DNA from: Botryotinia globosa
Taxonomy: Eukaryota > Ascomycota > Leotiomycetes > Helotiales > Sclerotiniaceae
DNA length: 64,000 nucleotides
Assembly (NCBI GenBank): GCA_014898425.1
Contig: RCSZ01000011.1
Location: 928,501-992,500, forward strand
Direction of reading: 5' to 3'
Every line of letters starts with the position of its first letter. Positions within the stretch are counted from its first letter, which is position 1. Positions 23,290-34,919 of this stretch are shown here, piece by piece. Position numbers and translations under genes: made by a program. The notes beneath the pieces are model-generated. The model was not told the DNA's origin, made no database searches, and saw only the letters and a program-made list of their open reading frames with translations.

Positions 23290-23317
23290 GTGAAATGTGA
23301 AATGTGAAATGTGAAAT
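23290..23317. repeat. Heptamer tandem repeat GTGAAAT x4
   Basis: Four perfect copies of GTGAAAT in a row in non-coding sequence. Confidence 0.85.
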
Positions 23318-23639
23318 GGGCAGTCAACCTACCAGTCTATCAGCCTATCAGCCTACCTCCCGAGTCCCTACCAGCCAGGTCTAAAATGTGAAGCCAAGAT
23401 GCAAAGATAACGGTTTGAGAAGGGAACGGCTATATATAAAAGGAAATGAACTTATTAATGAAGTCTCGGTCGCTTGGGTAAATGAAAATCATTATATGTA
23501 TGATTGTCTACATAGTCTCAAATCTCACAATATAACTCTATTAGAACTTGAAACTTAAATTCACAATGCTTTCGTTTTCTCCACTCCTTGGGATTTTATT
23601 TTGAACGCCTTGCGGAGATTGCATTGTCTCTATCGTCTT

Positions 23640-23684
23640 GAGATTTCAGCTTGAGATTTCAGCTTGAGATTTCAGCTTGAGATT
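23640..23684. repeat. 13-bp tandem repeat GAGATTTCAGCTT x3.5
   Basis: Three perfect copies of GAGATTTCAGCTT followed by a partial copy, 27 bp upstream of the larger heptamer array. Confidence 0.9.
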
Positions 23685-23710
23685 AAAATAATGTTTCGAA
23701 ACATATCTTT

Positions 23711-23829
23711 AAGACTCAAGACTCAAGACTCAAGACTCAAGACTCAAGACTCAAGACTCAAGACTCAAGACTCAAGACTCAAGACTCAAGACTCAAGACT
23801 CAAGACTCAAGACTCAAGACTCAAGACTC
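23711..23829. repeat. Heptamer tandem repeat AAGACTC x17
   Basis: Seventeen perfect head-to-tail copies of AAGACTC (119 bp) with no sequence variation among units. Perfect homogeneity indicates recent slippage or active expansion and contraction. The open frame through it is a repeat artefact. Confidence 0.95.
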
Positions 23830-24646
23830 AAAAGACATCGTCCATACCAAGGACAAAGTCTTATCCTCAGAAGCCCCAAAGTGTACCAAATGTGACTGCG
23901 TGAGATCCACCTCTTGCTTCCCCTCCAAGATTTGTCGGTTGTATCAACATTCATATACTGCAGATAGCACGTTCATCGGTTGTACCTGTCGTCTTGATCA
24001 CCCACCATACATACCATCCATACATAGCTGGATCACTACTGCACTGCATGCATGCATCGGAATATTCTATTATGCATGCCTTACGACTTGCTTGCATATT
24101 ATACACACAAGCACGCTTTGATATAGTCGTTGACACGCCAGAACAATCACGCTGAACCCTGTCTGGGCAGATCTTGTACATACGGAGTATGGTATTATAT
24201 CGACAAACTAAATATGGTTGACATAGTGATGCGATCATGCTGGCTGGAAACAGCCTTAAGTGAGGCTCATTATGAAGTGTTAATGTCACTCTAAGATTAC
24301 ACACTTGTCCATTCTCATAAGATCAAGATTAGACGCAATGAAAAGGCAGGCCTCATTCGCCAACGGAATTCGCGGCACGAAACTCGACAAGAATCTTTGT
24401 CTGGTCAACCGGAGAATATTCATAAGCTCCAGTCGGATGGTTTCACATGCGGTGTATAAGTCACTCATCTTTTATCTCAACTATCTGAAATTCTTTGATG
24501 CAGTGGCTCATGGATGGCGATCTTCTCATATAGGTAGCAAAACCTCTCAATAACTTGACAGTCTGATACGGTGATACGGTGATACCACCCTACCTTCTCT
24601 GCCAGACTGCATCTCATCATCACTATTCTGTCTTTCGCGAATCCAC

Positions 24647-24674
24647 TGAGCCATCTGAGCCATCTGAGCCATCT
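24647..24674. repeat. 9-bp tandem repeat TGAGCCATC x3
   Basis: Three consecutive copies of TGAGCCATC in non-coding sequence. Confidence 0.8.
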
Positions 24675-26906
24675 GCATGGTTCGTGCAGTATCATCGGCA
24701 CGGGCCAAACAATCACTTGTCCAAGCGCAGATCAAGTGAACCCAAGAAATTCTACAGTATTCATGCGAGGCTGAAGTAGGTACAACTTCTTGACTCTCGA
24801 GGTGGCAATCTGGTGTGAGTATTGCCAATCATCATCACAAATCACGATAGCCTGAAGCTTGGCTTACCAACATTCAGTCAGCTATATTGCTTTTTCTCCC
24901 TCAACGCGCTCCCCAAATCTTATCATACATTATGAAAACCGTTGCGTGGTTTATCACACCGGTACACTGAATTCTCCGTGCAAATATTCCCGCGAACAGA
25001 TGGGATCGTCGGTCGAATCATCAGCTCATCAGCTCATCATACCTCTACCAATGATACCCAACGTCCTGACTACTCATACGCTTTGGCCAACACGCTTCTC
25101 TGATCCGGAGGCCGGCCGGCCGTCTTGAAGACGGCTGAGTAAAAGGTTCACGGCAATGCATGATAGATTCCGAGAGCTACCACGGCCTGGACACCCTTAC
25201 ATCTGACGTCAAATACACATTTCTTCCACACGGCAGGTTATATACGGACTATTCAGAGAATTTTTATGCTCGCCAGTGCATTCGAGAATCAAATAGCTCC
25301 TCAAGTCCCTGAAGCTGATTTGCTAAAACGGACGTCTCGTCGACCTCTATTTTCGGATAATCTGGCGACATAAAAGGCCCCTTGCAAAGCTAGATACACA
25401 AGTATTCACGCGTGTATTTTATGCACCTACCGCGGTATAGTTGACCATATGATATGACATTTTGAGCCGAGATCTATGCACAAGCATTCTACTCTGCCTC
25501 TTGAAGAAGCTACACATCCAAAGAGATATCAGAATCTCTACGCGTGAAGAGTGCTGAAGTATGTCATAGCTATCCATCCCTGCATATACAGCATCCATAG
25601 CAACAGAAAGTATGAAAGTTTTCTACTTGCATCAGATCCTCTCTATAATCCGTCTCTCGCCATGATCCAAAAGTTTTCTTTCTGGCACACGGCGCAAAAT
25701 ATACCGCGTGGAGTAAAATATTATCGATTTCATAAATACAATCTTTCTCCTCTTTGTGTCCCTTCGCATTATCCCGTACTTCAGGTTTCATCCATACACC
25801 AACTCTGTCTCGTAGAACGTCAAATCGATGCATAGCATCTCTTGCCCGCGAAAAGGGTCTTTCTATCATATCATATTCCCATGCTCGACATGTCTTTTGA
25901 CGGCTACGGTTGTAATTTAACCGTGGGAGAGCATAACGACATAAGAAGGAACGCCTTCAGGGTATCCCAATCTTGAATTATTCTCTTTCGACATTTCGAT
26001 CATTGAGTTTCTATACATCTTATCTCCTCCTCTCTCCATATCTCAAAATCTGGCGGCAGAGGGGAAAATTCATGGATAAAACTTTCGCCGAAAGCACAGT
26101 CTATCTTCTCTCAGTAGATAGATAAATCCTTCAATGCGAAATCATCCAATCCCCATCTCTACCTCGACTAGCTCTTTTATAAAATACCTACCGCATACCA
26201 ACTCTATATAGAAACCCACACAAAACCACACCCACTCACCTCTCATGCTCTTCGCAGGTTCCTCTTCTATACACACTAGGTGAATAAGTAATATACACAT
26301 ACACATACACATATCCATATAACCAATACAAAACAACCCCGTCAAACTCTCCTTCCTATATCTCTAAATTCATCAAAGTGAGAAGCGCGGAAGTGGAATA
26401 TGGGTATACTAACCAGCGGTGGAACGGGAAAAAAGGATATATATGTTATAATATTTTATGAGAAGTGGTGAGGGTGGATGATTGGATTATTGGGTTATAT
26501 TGTATGGGATGGTAGTGGATGGGAAGGGAGCGCGAGGTGTGTGGTTTGTGGGCGTGTGATGGAGGGTTTGGGGAGAGAGGGAAGGAGATGGAGGAGGGGA
26601 AGATATGGTTGGTTGGGATAGAGGGGGATAAAGAGATGGATGGGCATGAGAGTTTGAATGAAAATGAGTGAAAATTGCGCAGATTGAAATTTAGGTAGTG
26701 AGTTGACAGGGCGAGATAGGTTGAGTTGTTCGCTTCGGCATGTGTGAAATCGTATTCTTGTATCATCGAGAATGAATAGAGAGTCATGTAAAACCGAAAA
26801 TCAAAATTTCGACATATAATATCTTCAATTGGATCATCAATGAATCCCAGTAATCATTGTAATTAACTCCATGAAGGGTATCAATCCCAATACACAAACA
26901 CCTTCG

Positions 26907-28176
26907 CTATGCTTCGATATCCATCACATTTCCATTCTTTCCCTCTTTCTGTAGCCGTGCAATTTTAGCCAGGATGTTCCTTTTCCACGCCTTGTATTCC
27001 GCTCTTTTCTTCTCTGTCAAGTAATCTACTTTCGCTTGTCGCATTGTTCCCAGTCCGTATCTCATTTCGTCTTCGCGAACTCGCACTCTTTGGATTTCAT
27101 CTGGAGCATCCTCTCGTTCTTGGTCATCTTCTGTGTCATCTGAACCATCTGCTCTGACCATATTCTGATACCAATCCATTTCCAAACACCCTTTGTTGCA
27201 AATCTCCGCCATCCAGCCATTGACATCTTTCGCATTACTCCTCTCCTCTTCATCATCTGCATCCTCCGGTAAATCCCAGCCCTCCCATCCTCCACTCCCA
27301 ACCTTCCTCTCAACCTCTTCATCTCCTCTCGCCAATCGTAACACCCTCAAAGTCTCCAACCTCTTTTTCTTAAACTCCTCATCACTCAACACCTCCTCTC
27401 CCGTTCTCAACTTCCCCCAAACAATACTCCAAACCGCCATCATCATCGCCGGCCACTTCCCCATCATCTCCTCCCCCTTCCTCATCTTCTCTTCCTCCCA
27501 GAATATCAGACTCTCCACTCCAGCCAAAACATGCGGCGTGGCTTCCTTCATCCCCAATTTCGCACATAATTCTCTACCTATCACACCCACCCACCTCGGT
27601 ATCTTCGTCTCATCTCTCTTCTCATATCGTAGTCCTTTTTTTGGAGTGCGAAAACTAGCGAGACTTTTTGATTTGGATGGCGTACTTCGTTGCGGGAGCG
27701 TAGTTTTTATAGGTGTATCATTATGACCCGGTGTGCGTTTCTTCGGAGGTTTTGCTAATGATGATTTTCTACTCGGCGTCGCATTTCCACTTTCAATACC
27801 ACTTCCCTCAACTCTCGCGCGTTTCTTCGGTGTTGCGCTAGCTAGTGTATCTTCAATATATGCGTATAATTTCTTGTAAACTCTGGGAGGAAGTGGGGGT
27901 CGAGGTTCGATTTTCGGGAGATTGAGTGTTGTTTTTAAACTAGAATTTAATCAGTAAATAAATATGCAAATTTTGATCAATGATCTAGGAAACAAACCGT
28001 TCGCAAGCAAGATTAGCACAGGCATACGTCCTCCCGATCTCCTGCTCTTGACTTAATGAGCATCTCAGACGCGATTGTGAAATGAGAGAACTGGTTAGAG
28101 CGAGGAGCTCGGGAGGGAGGGTGCCAGAATGTCGGGGGATGAGATTGGAGAGGACCTGAGAGGTAGCTTGATTCAT
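26907..28176 (-). CDS. ORC6: Origin recognition complex subunit 6
   Basis: Two exons on the minus strand, 28176..27998 and 27939..26907, with a 58-bp intron (donor GTTTGT, acceptor TTCTAG); the junction reads ACERLKTTLNLP and the total is 1212 nt, 403 residues. The N-terminal ~95 residues have the cyclin-like/TFIIB-like helical fold start seen in fungal Orc6 (LIPRHSGTLPPELLAL, SQEQEIGRTYACANLACER). A basic Ser/Thr-Pro-rich linker with several TP and SP sites follows (~residues 110-180), matching the CDK-regulated region of fungal Orc6. The C-terminal half contains the second helical domain (VGVIGRELCAKLGMKEATP) and an acidic tail. Orc6 is part of the six-subunit complex that marks replication origins and helps load MCM. 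It is divergent from the Ssp120-like gene with 345 bp between starts. Confidence 0.88.
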
Positions 28177-28521
28177 TTTTCGAGTGCTACAATTGTTGCA
28201 AAAGATTCAGTTGCTGTTGTGAATGAGAAATTTTGGGTATAGTTAAGAACTTATGGCATTGATAAAGATGTCGATATCTGGGCTTGATCGTTATATGTGA
28301 TTATACGGCAGCTCAAAAAATAAATGGTCCAGCCTCGAGTACAAGTACACACCCTGTCGAATCCTTGTACTGACGTCGGGCCCGGAGCTTACCCCTGAAT
28401 TCTACATCCAAGCGTCTCGTCTCGACGATGCGATTCCCATCTCAAATAATCCGATACCGACCTCATACTTTTTGCGACCAAAAACACCTTTCATCATAAT
28501 TACCTTTAACAACCTACGATA
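28177..28521. promoter_or_regulatory. Divergent promoter region, ORC6 / Ssp120-like
   Basis: 345 bp between the two start codons. No clear MCB (ACGCGT) is present here, so cell-cycle control of ORC6 through that element is not supported by this sequence. No other gene is visible. Confidence 0.5.
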
Positions 28522-29291
28522 ATGACTTTGGGACTTGGAAGGATAGGCGGGCTTTTGGCTTGTGTCGGATTGGTTGTTGCACATGGAGGTGTAGCTCATC
28601 AGAAACCTCTAGTCGTGGATCCAGACGCGGATTGGGGTACTAGACATATGGCTGGTGAGATGCTTCCAATTGCTTTACTTTCGACTTCGAAGCAGATGTT
28701 ATGTATCAATTGACTAATTTGTAAACAGAGGAACATCATATAGAAAATTTTGATGCGGGAGCCTTCTTCACACTGCATGATTTCGATAACAACGGTGCAT
28801 GGGATCAAGCGGAAATCCTCAAATTCTACGGCATGGAAGACGAAACTGCGAAAGATGTGCCGCAGGATAAGAAGGATAATATTTTGAAAGAGATATTAAA
28901 ATTAATGGATAATAATAATAACGGACAAGTGGAAAGGGAAGAATGGGATAGATATTCGGGCACTGGAGGATTGTTACCGGATTTTGGGTTGGGACCTGGT
29001 CATCATTGGGATATTGAGATGGAGTATGAGATTCATCATTGGCAGAAGTACGTATCACTTCCTTCGGAGAAGATAGAGGGAGCGAATGTTATCTTGAAGA
29101 ATACCGGGCTAATTTGATGCAGATACCACGACGAGAATACAAAGGAAGAAGATCTAATACATCCGGAGGATATTGAACATTTCAAGAAGCACGATGAGTT
29201 GGAAGATGAAGCCGATCGAGTTGCAGCTTTGGATAAGTTGTCCATTGTTGAACAAAATATTCCTGATAAGTTCAGAAAGGATAAACAATGA
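28522..29291 (+). CDS. Secretory-pathway EF-hand protein, Ssp120/nucleobindin-like
   Basis: Three exons (28522..28654, 28729..29047, 29123..29291), introns of 74 and 75 bp (GTGAGA...CAG, GTACGT...CAG); 621 nt, 206 residues. A signal peptide is evident at the N-terminus (MTLGLGRIGGLLACVGLVVA then HGG). Two EF-hand calcium-binding loops are visible: DFDNNGAWDQAE (~residue 62) and DNNNNGQVEREE (~residue 103), both with acidic residues at positions 1 and 12. The C-terminal third is strongly charged and helical (HDENTKEEDL...). This is the layout of yeast Ssp120 and of nucleobindins, Golgi/secretory calcium-binding proteins. No HDEL/KDEL ends the protein (it ends RKDKQ), so ER retention by that route is not indicated. 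The splice junctions restore frame and motif exactly. Confidence 0.88.
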
Positions 29292-30861
29292 TTGGTTATG
29301 TTTAAAAGTATAGACATAATGTTAAGACGTTAAGATGAATAGATTTTAAACCTAATAGATAAGTATCAATACATACAGAATTACCTTCCCCAATGCTCTA
29401 GGTTTACATGCAAACACTCTTCCAAGCCATCTCAACAGTTGAAGATGCCACGCGCGTGAATTCATCACCTATTCATGCCTTGTCAGTGGCATATCATCTC
29501 CTCCATCATGTATGTACTTGTTTCAACTTCAAAAACTGCTGAAGCATTCCTAATATCACACTTTTCACTCAAGTTAAAATAAGGTTTATCCAACCACCCT
29601 CTTTTTCTCATACAAAAAAGCAAACCGAAATTCAACCATCGAAAATGGCAAAAAACCGTCTAGAGGGAAACCTCTCCGAAATGAAGTTTATTTCCAGCTG
29701 CGCTCTTCGATATGAGGGCATCACTGTCGCTGCTCAGACACTCCACCCACCCGAAGGTGGTTACAACGCAGTGGTCGACCAACTGCGCCAAGGCGACCCG
29801 AATGAAGTGCTGATGACCGAAAGCTGCGACGTTGTTTGAATATATATATGAGAAGTTAGGCGAATTTTGTGGTGGTGTTGGAGAGGCGATGGGTAAGATT
29901 GTATTGACGAAATGACTTGTTGGGTACGTCTTTTATCCCCCTCTTGTAATCGGTAAGGAGTGACTCGACTTTTAGATTTTTGGGATTTAGATATAGAAAT
30001 CAAATGCTGATATTGGGCTTATGGTAAATTTTTCGACATAATGATTTTGGAGATGACGAGGTTTTGCGAAAGTTCGCTTGTCTACGTAAAGGGTATCCAT
30101 ACCTATGATGTGTGTATATGGTACATCAACTCCAGCTTCTCGCGGTCTGAATATTCACTCTTTTATTTCATCGATACGGATACGGAAGGTCGAGTCATTA
30201 GGTTCCTCTAGATTCGACCATGTGCTCTAAGCATTCTCTGGAAATAAGTTTGCTGCAAAAGATGGGTTCGTCGCCTTTATGCGATATTTGGGATAGGAAA
30301 TCGATGTCGACTTCCATGGTGCTGCTGATGTGATTTAAAGACATTTGGACGAGATGAATATGTTACCTATTCAATTATGGAAGCATAACGGTGAAGCCAC
30401 TGATACATCAACATCCTTCTCGGTGTATATCTATGATGGTTTTCAGTCAGATGTTGACCATACAAAGCAGAAAACTCGCAAATGATATAGATAGGTTCAT
30501 TAAGAGGACCTCTAGGGTTCACGATAACCACGGAGTCTGAATTTGTTTTACGTTTGTGATGGTTGGGATGGTCGGGATGGAATGGGATTACGATTGAGAT
30601 TATCTAGAGTTTGACTATGGGTATAATGGAAGGGAGGAAATGGAGAATTTGACGTATTTAGGAGTTTGTTGAAGTGTTCTTTGCTGGATCATGCGATGCG
30701 ATGAGATGCGTCGAAGAAATTCCTTTTATATTACGGAAATCAGAATTGCGTATTGCGTATTGCGTATAGCTCCCGCAGTTGAGCTCACTCAATAATCAAC
30801 CACATTGTCAAGCTTTTGGATTGGAAGTTCTGCATCAGTTATATATTATGACGTGCATAGT
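29292..30861. other. Intergenic region between the EF-hand gene and TYW2
   Basis: 1.57 kb. Apart from one 64-codon ATG frame (29645-29839, listed separately) no protein-like sequence is seen. A short 8-bp repeat, ATTGCGTATTGCGTA, occurs near 30746-30768. Confidence 0.45.
29645..29839 (+). CDS. Possible small protein, unrecognised
   Basis: A 64-residue frame with an ATG in a fair context (AAAATGGCA) preceded by a pyrimidine-rich leader (CCACCCTCTTTTTCTC), as in many fungal genes. The product has no signal peptide or membrane segment and I recognise no family. The TGA is followed by an ATATATATATG run. It could be a genuine small gene, the first exon of a larger one that I could not extend, or a chance frame. 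Confidence 0.3.
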   Translation: MAKNRLEGNLSEMKFISSCALRYEGITVAAQTLHPPEGGYNAVVDQLRQGDPNEVLMTESCDVV

Positions 30862-32058
30862 TTATCTACCGATGTAAACGTCAAAAACACAATGCCAAAC
30901 ATCGGGAGCAAAAGTCTTAACAAATTCGACATGCTCAACCTTCACACTCCTTCCATCAGCTCGTTCCTTGAGCCAGGCTCGAAACATCGTCTCAATCTCC
31001 CCCTTCCTTCTTTCCACATCTGCAATCCCGACATTTTCATGTAAATGTAACCATCCATTCTCTCCCAGAATATTCACTGTCGATTTCCATGTAGGTTCGC
31101 TTGTAGGCAAGAAGCCACAATTTACATGTTTCACTAACCCGAGGCCTTTTATGATTTCCAACTTCCTCTCAGCCTCCACATTGCTTTCCAAAAACACCAA
31201 AATCTTCTCATCTCCAACTTCTTCAACGACTTCCCCTTTCTTCACAACCCTTATCCCCCACCCATTAGCTATCGCTCCCCTCCTCAATCCCTCAACACTC
31301 CACCCATTCAATTCCCACCCTACTACCCTTCCCACCCCCATCTTCACATAGCTAAAAACAAAATATCCAATTCCCGCATACAAATCCACCGCCGTCCAAT
31401 TTCTCCTCTCTTCCTTCCCTATCTCCCTCTTCCCATTCCCACTCTCCGTCGAACCAGCATCATGAAACCCCAACAACCGAGCCTTCTCCTTCACATTCCC
31501 CCTACTAAACATAGTCCACCTAGGCGCCCAAACCTGTTCAATCCCATTCTGTTTGGTACTCACCCAAAACGCCTTTTCGAAATCTTCGTCCGTAGGTTCA
31601 TCACCTTTGAAATCTGGCCCAAAATCTCCATGCAACATAAGTAATCCACTAGGACTTCTCAAAATGTTTTCTTCTTCGGATTCTCCCTCCTTTTCTTTCT
31701 CATGAAGAGGTATCCCAGCATTAATAGCAAGATGCGTGAGTTTCTTGCCTTCTTTCTTCGATACACTTTGCAGGATTTGTGTAAAGAATGCTTCTTTTTG
31801 AGAGGAGGAAATGAGAGAGAGGAGAGATATCCAATGTGGCGAGGAAAATGATCCAGAAGGGAGAAGAAGCATGGGTGAGTATATCACCCAGCGCTTGGGG
31901 GAGGTGGATATACATAAGTCGAGGGAAGCCGAGATTTCTGAAAATAACGTGGAAGGGAGTGTTTGGAAAAATGATCGGATGGTGGATTCGATAGGATTTT
32001 GAGGTTTAGGTTTTGGGGGACGTTTGCTTTTGGGCGGGGGTGTAATATTTGATTCCAT
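30862..32058 (-). CDS. TYW2: tRNA(Phe) wybutosine-synthesising protein 2 (aminocarboxypropyltransferase)
   Basis: A single-exon minus-strand gene of 398 residues starting at ATG 32058. It carries the class-I methyltransferase-like S-adenosylmethionine-binding motif VDLYAGIGYFVFSY (~residues 220-235), followed by VGWELNGWSVEGLRRGA, where the acidic E and the NP-like N mark the second SAM-contact strand of the Trm5/TYW2 group. Upstream are the conserved segments LTHLAINAGIPL and WAPRWTMFSRGNVKEK typical of fungal Trm12. The C-terminal WLHLHENVGIADVE segment is also family-like. TYW2/Trm12 transfers the 3-amino-3-carboxypropyl group from SAM to the tricyclic base at position 37 of tRNA(Phe) in the cytosol. 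The length is somewhat below yeast Trm12. An alternative assignment to Trm5 is less likely because the catalytic NPP(Y/F) motif is absent. Confidence 0.88.
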   Translation of the reverse strand: MESNITPPPKSKRPPKPKPQNPIESTIRSFFQTLPSTLFSEISASLDLCISTSPKRWVIYSPMLLLPSGSFSSPHWISLLSLISSSQKEAFFTQILQSVSKKEGKKLTHLAINAGIPLHEKEKEGESEEENILRSPSGLLMLHGDFGPDFKGDEPTDEDFEKAFWVSTKQNGIEQVWAPRWTMFSRGNVKEKARLLGFHDAGSTESGNGKREIGKEERRNWTAVDLYAGIGYFVFSYVKMGVGRVVGWELNGWSVEGLRRGAIANGWGIRVVKKGEVVEEVGDEKILVFLESNVEAERKLEIIKGLGLVKHVNCGFLPTSEPTWKSTVNILGENGWLHLHENVGIADVERRKGEIETMFRAWLKERADGRSVKVEHVEFVKTFAPDVWHCVFDVYIGR

Positions 32059-34919
32059 GATGGGTAGTCTGAGAAGTACGAGACTTTGTAAAGTTATGTT
32101 TATATTCGAAACTTGTGATCGAAGAAAGAGATAATCTATTTACCTCACGTTTTGCTTCGGTTCAAATTCTAGTGATCTTTAAGGTGCGAGTTTATTGGCA
32201 CTCGATTGCTATCACGTGATAAGGAGAGCCGTCGACATCGCTAAATTTACTAAAGCCGCATCTCGGAAGGTCTAACACCACATCTCATTATGTAAGCCGT
32301 GGTTTTTGGTGGACTTCATGTCTATCAAACTCTACAATTCCACAAAGCATATTGTAATAAGGCTGTAATCTAGCAGCTTTACAGAAAGGCTAAAATCTTA
32401 TATACTGCGTTCGGAGAGTGTTCAGAATACATCAAAGAAGCGCAGCATGATGTTATTGTATGATCAAAGTTGTACAAGCTGTATAAGTTCAGTCAAAAGT
32501 CCGTAGATACTGCAAATTCCAAAAAGCTACCCTGTAGGTCTCGGGAGCTAGACCAGGTCCCAATGTCTACTATTTCCTTCTGGCTTAATATATATCTCTT
32601 GTTGAACTTTCAGTGAGCTCCTAGTAACCTCTCTTCTTTCTACTAGCTATAGTTTATACACAGCCTCCGATCAGCTTTTTAGGAAAATATATGAGCATTA
32701 AATATCCTCCTTTCAGAACATTTCTCTTTCCATCTTGAGCACTAATTGACTTTGGTTGATATACTTTTGACTTCAGATTTCAGATTTTCAACATTAACCT
32801 TTCAAGGTGATCTATGTACTAGAGTTTCTCAGATACATGCCACAGATCTAAAGGTCAAAAAGCCTGACTGCACATCTCACATCCTTCAGCTTTTGAGATG
32901 TTGTTCAGTCAGCACTCAAGACTAGAATTGGGAAGCTTTAAGCTTCAGTGTACCATTTTAGTCTTGAATTGTGTAGAGAAAATTTGACCTTCTCTGCTGG
33001 AAATGATTGTTTCCCGGTGCTCAACTTATACTCGTTTCTTAAGGGGGAATTCCATCTAGTATCATCGTTTGTGCAACAAACACCCATCAAACACTGAAAT
33101 TTAAAAGAACGAGATACTGCCATTGTGTATCAAGCTTCGTATTTTCAGTGAGTTAGCTAGCATATACTAATACTAAGCTGTTAGCTAATCAGCTTCACTT
33201 AAGACAAGAAGAGAATGAGGGAAACTCCAATCAGACGCAGAGGCAAACTGCAGCAGCCGTTCGAGACGGACGATTCGGAATTTCTACAGCTTCACTCCAG
33301 CTTCGCTTACAAAAAAATGACCTCGCATGTACATCAATAAGCTCTCTCTCATCTCCCAAAAACATCTCAAACAATTTTATATGGAAGCTCGCTTTCGAAA
33401 GTCACTATCGCTTCATAAAGGGGTTTCCCGGAGGAGAACGTGATCACTAAATATAGTCTATCATCAACATCGTGAGATATAACAAACAGATCCAAGTTTC
33501 TACAAAAATCTTCTCATTAAACAAACGATAATCTCACCTCAAGCCAGGTTTGGTTTCTCTCCCGTTACGTTACAAACATACGCACACACAAGAAAATCAA
33601 CAAAAAGTCCAATCTCTTAAATGGTCTAGATAATCTATATCAAGAAGTTAGCAAGAACATCAAGACATATATAACTATCCCGAATCCCAGGATCTCTAAC
33701 GTGAAATCGTGAAGCCTAAAGCAACTTGATGTTGAAAACTCACTAGACATCTAATCTAGACTTGTTTTAATCGTAGAATCATATCTAGACACTACATGAA
33801 CACCTGAAATAGACCTCTATCCAGTCTGTCCATTCACTCATCCACACATTCATTCAGCCATTCTTCCTAAACAAATTAAACATAAACCCAATCAACACTA
33901 AACTAAACCCAAATCAAAAGCCAAATCAATCAATTTAACCCGCAACTCGAAAATTCTAAATACATAAAACCCCCTTTCTCTCACCCACATCCCCCATCAC
34001 AAATTCCCACTCCTCACTGCTCACTGCTCAAGAATCAATCCATCAACCTTCTACTACCTACTAGGTACATACCTCCTATCCGTCAGTTATCCCCATCATT
34101 ATTCTACCATTTCCAAGCCGTCAAAGAACATACCACATCCATCCTTGTTGCGCTGCATGCCGTACGCGAACTGCCTATGTATATACAGGTAGCAGAAATA
34201 TTCACTTCCTCTAAATTCCTTCACCTTCCATCAATCGGAATCTACCTTCAAGTGCTACACTTACCATCCCATCACACCCATCACATAAGACAATTCGAAA
34301 GTCATCACGAAATTACCGAACAAATTTTGATATTTAAAAGATTTTCATTCAATTCTTTCTCTTCCACTTCCTATCCACTCTCTCCTGTCCTCTCCTAAAT
34401 GCCATTGCTTAATCTGTGTTACATACAACTAACTGTTCACATCGGGTATTATTCTCAAGTCGCTCGCTCCATTTAACAAAAAAAAAAAAGAGTAGTATCA
34501 CAATACATATCATTCCCATTCCCATTCGCATGGTCATCCATGCACTCAACCATCTATCCACCACTACCAATTTCCCTTCTTACCCAACCCAAGAGTTGAT
34601 ACCTCTTTATCAACCCTGACCTTCCTTCATCCACAAATCCAGTGAAGAAACCTTTTTTGAGAGAATCTTGTAAGAGAACTAGAAGAAAAAAACTAAAAAG
34701 CGATATAAAAGTGTGGTGGAGAGTGCTCAGCTAGCTAAACCCAGCAAAAGATCGACAGATATTGCCTCACCATCCAACGCCTCCTCCGAAAACACGCTGA
34801 GAGAAATGAAAAGGTGAGATTGAAAAATAAAAGGTAGAGGCGTTGTTCTAGAAAGTTTAATGCTTTCAAAAAGATTCGTCCATGCCGAGTTTCTTCAAGA
34901 GCATTAAAGGCTGTAGTGG
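32059..34919. other. Intergenic region, no gene seen
   Basis: 2.86 kb between TYW2 and the 3' end of the DENN-domain gene. Moderately AT-rich, with stop codons in all frames and no frame over ~75 codons. A poly-A run at 34479-34490 is the only simple feature. The part nearest 34900 presumably contains the DENN gene 3' UTR, and part near 32100 the TYW2 promoter. Confidence 0.5.

Larger units (their letters stand above)
21015..26906. other. Gene-poor region with simple repeats
   Basis: About 5.9 kb between the kinesin promoter and the ORC6 3' end. Every open frame is under ~190 codons and most of the longest ones are translations of microsatellites (Tyr-Ile-His-Thr and Leu-Lys-Thr-Gln runs). 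I see no domain, no tRNA and no convincing spliced gene. It holds several tandem repeats listed separately, and a CT/T-rich stretch near 21280-21300 that may belong to the kinesin leader. Confidence 0.5.

Noticed and set aside
23711..23829. Possible CRISPR-like array
   Set aside because: Repeats are contiguous 7-mers without spacers, in a eukaryotic genome.
23664..23903. 79-codon frame with repeated LKTQDSR
   Set aside because: Produced entirely by the 17-copy AAGACTC array.
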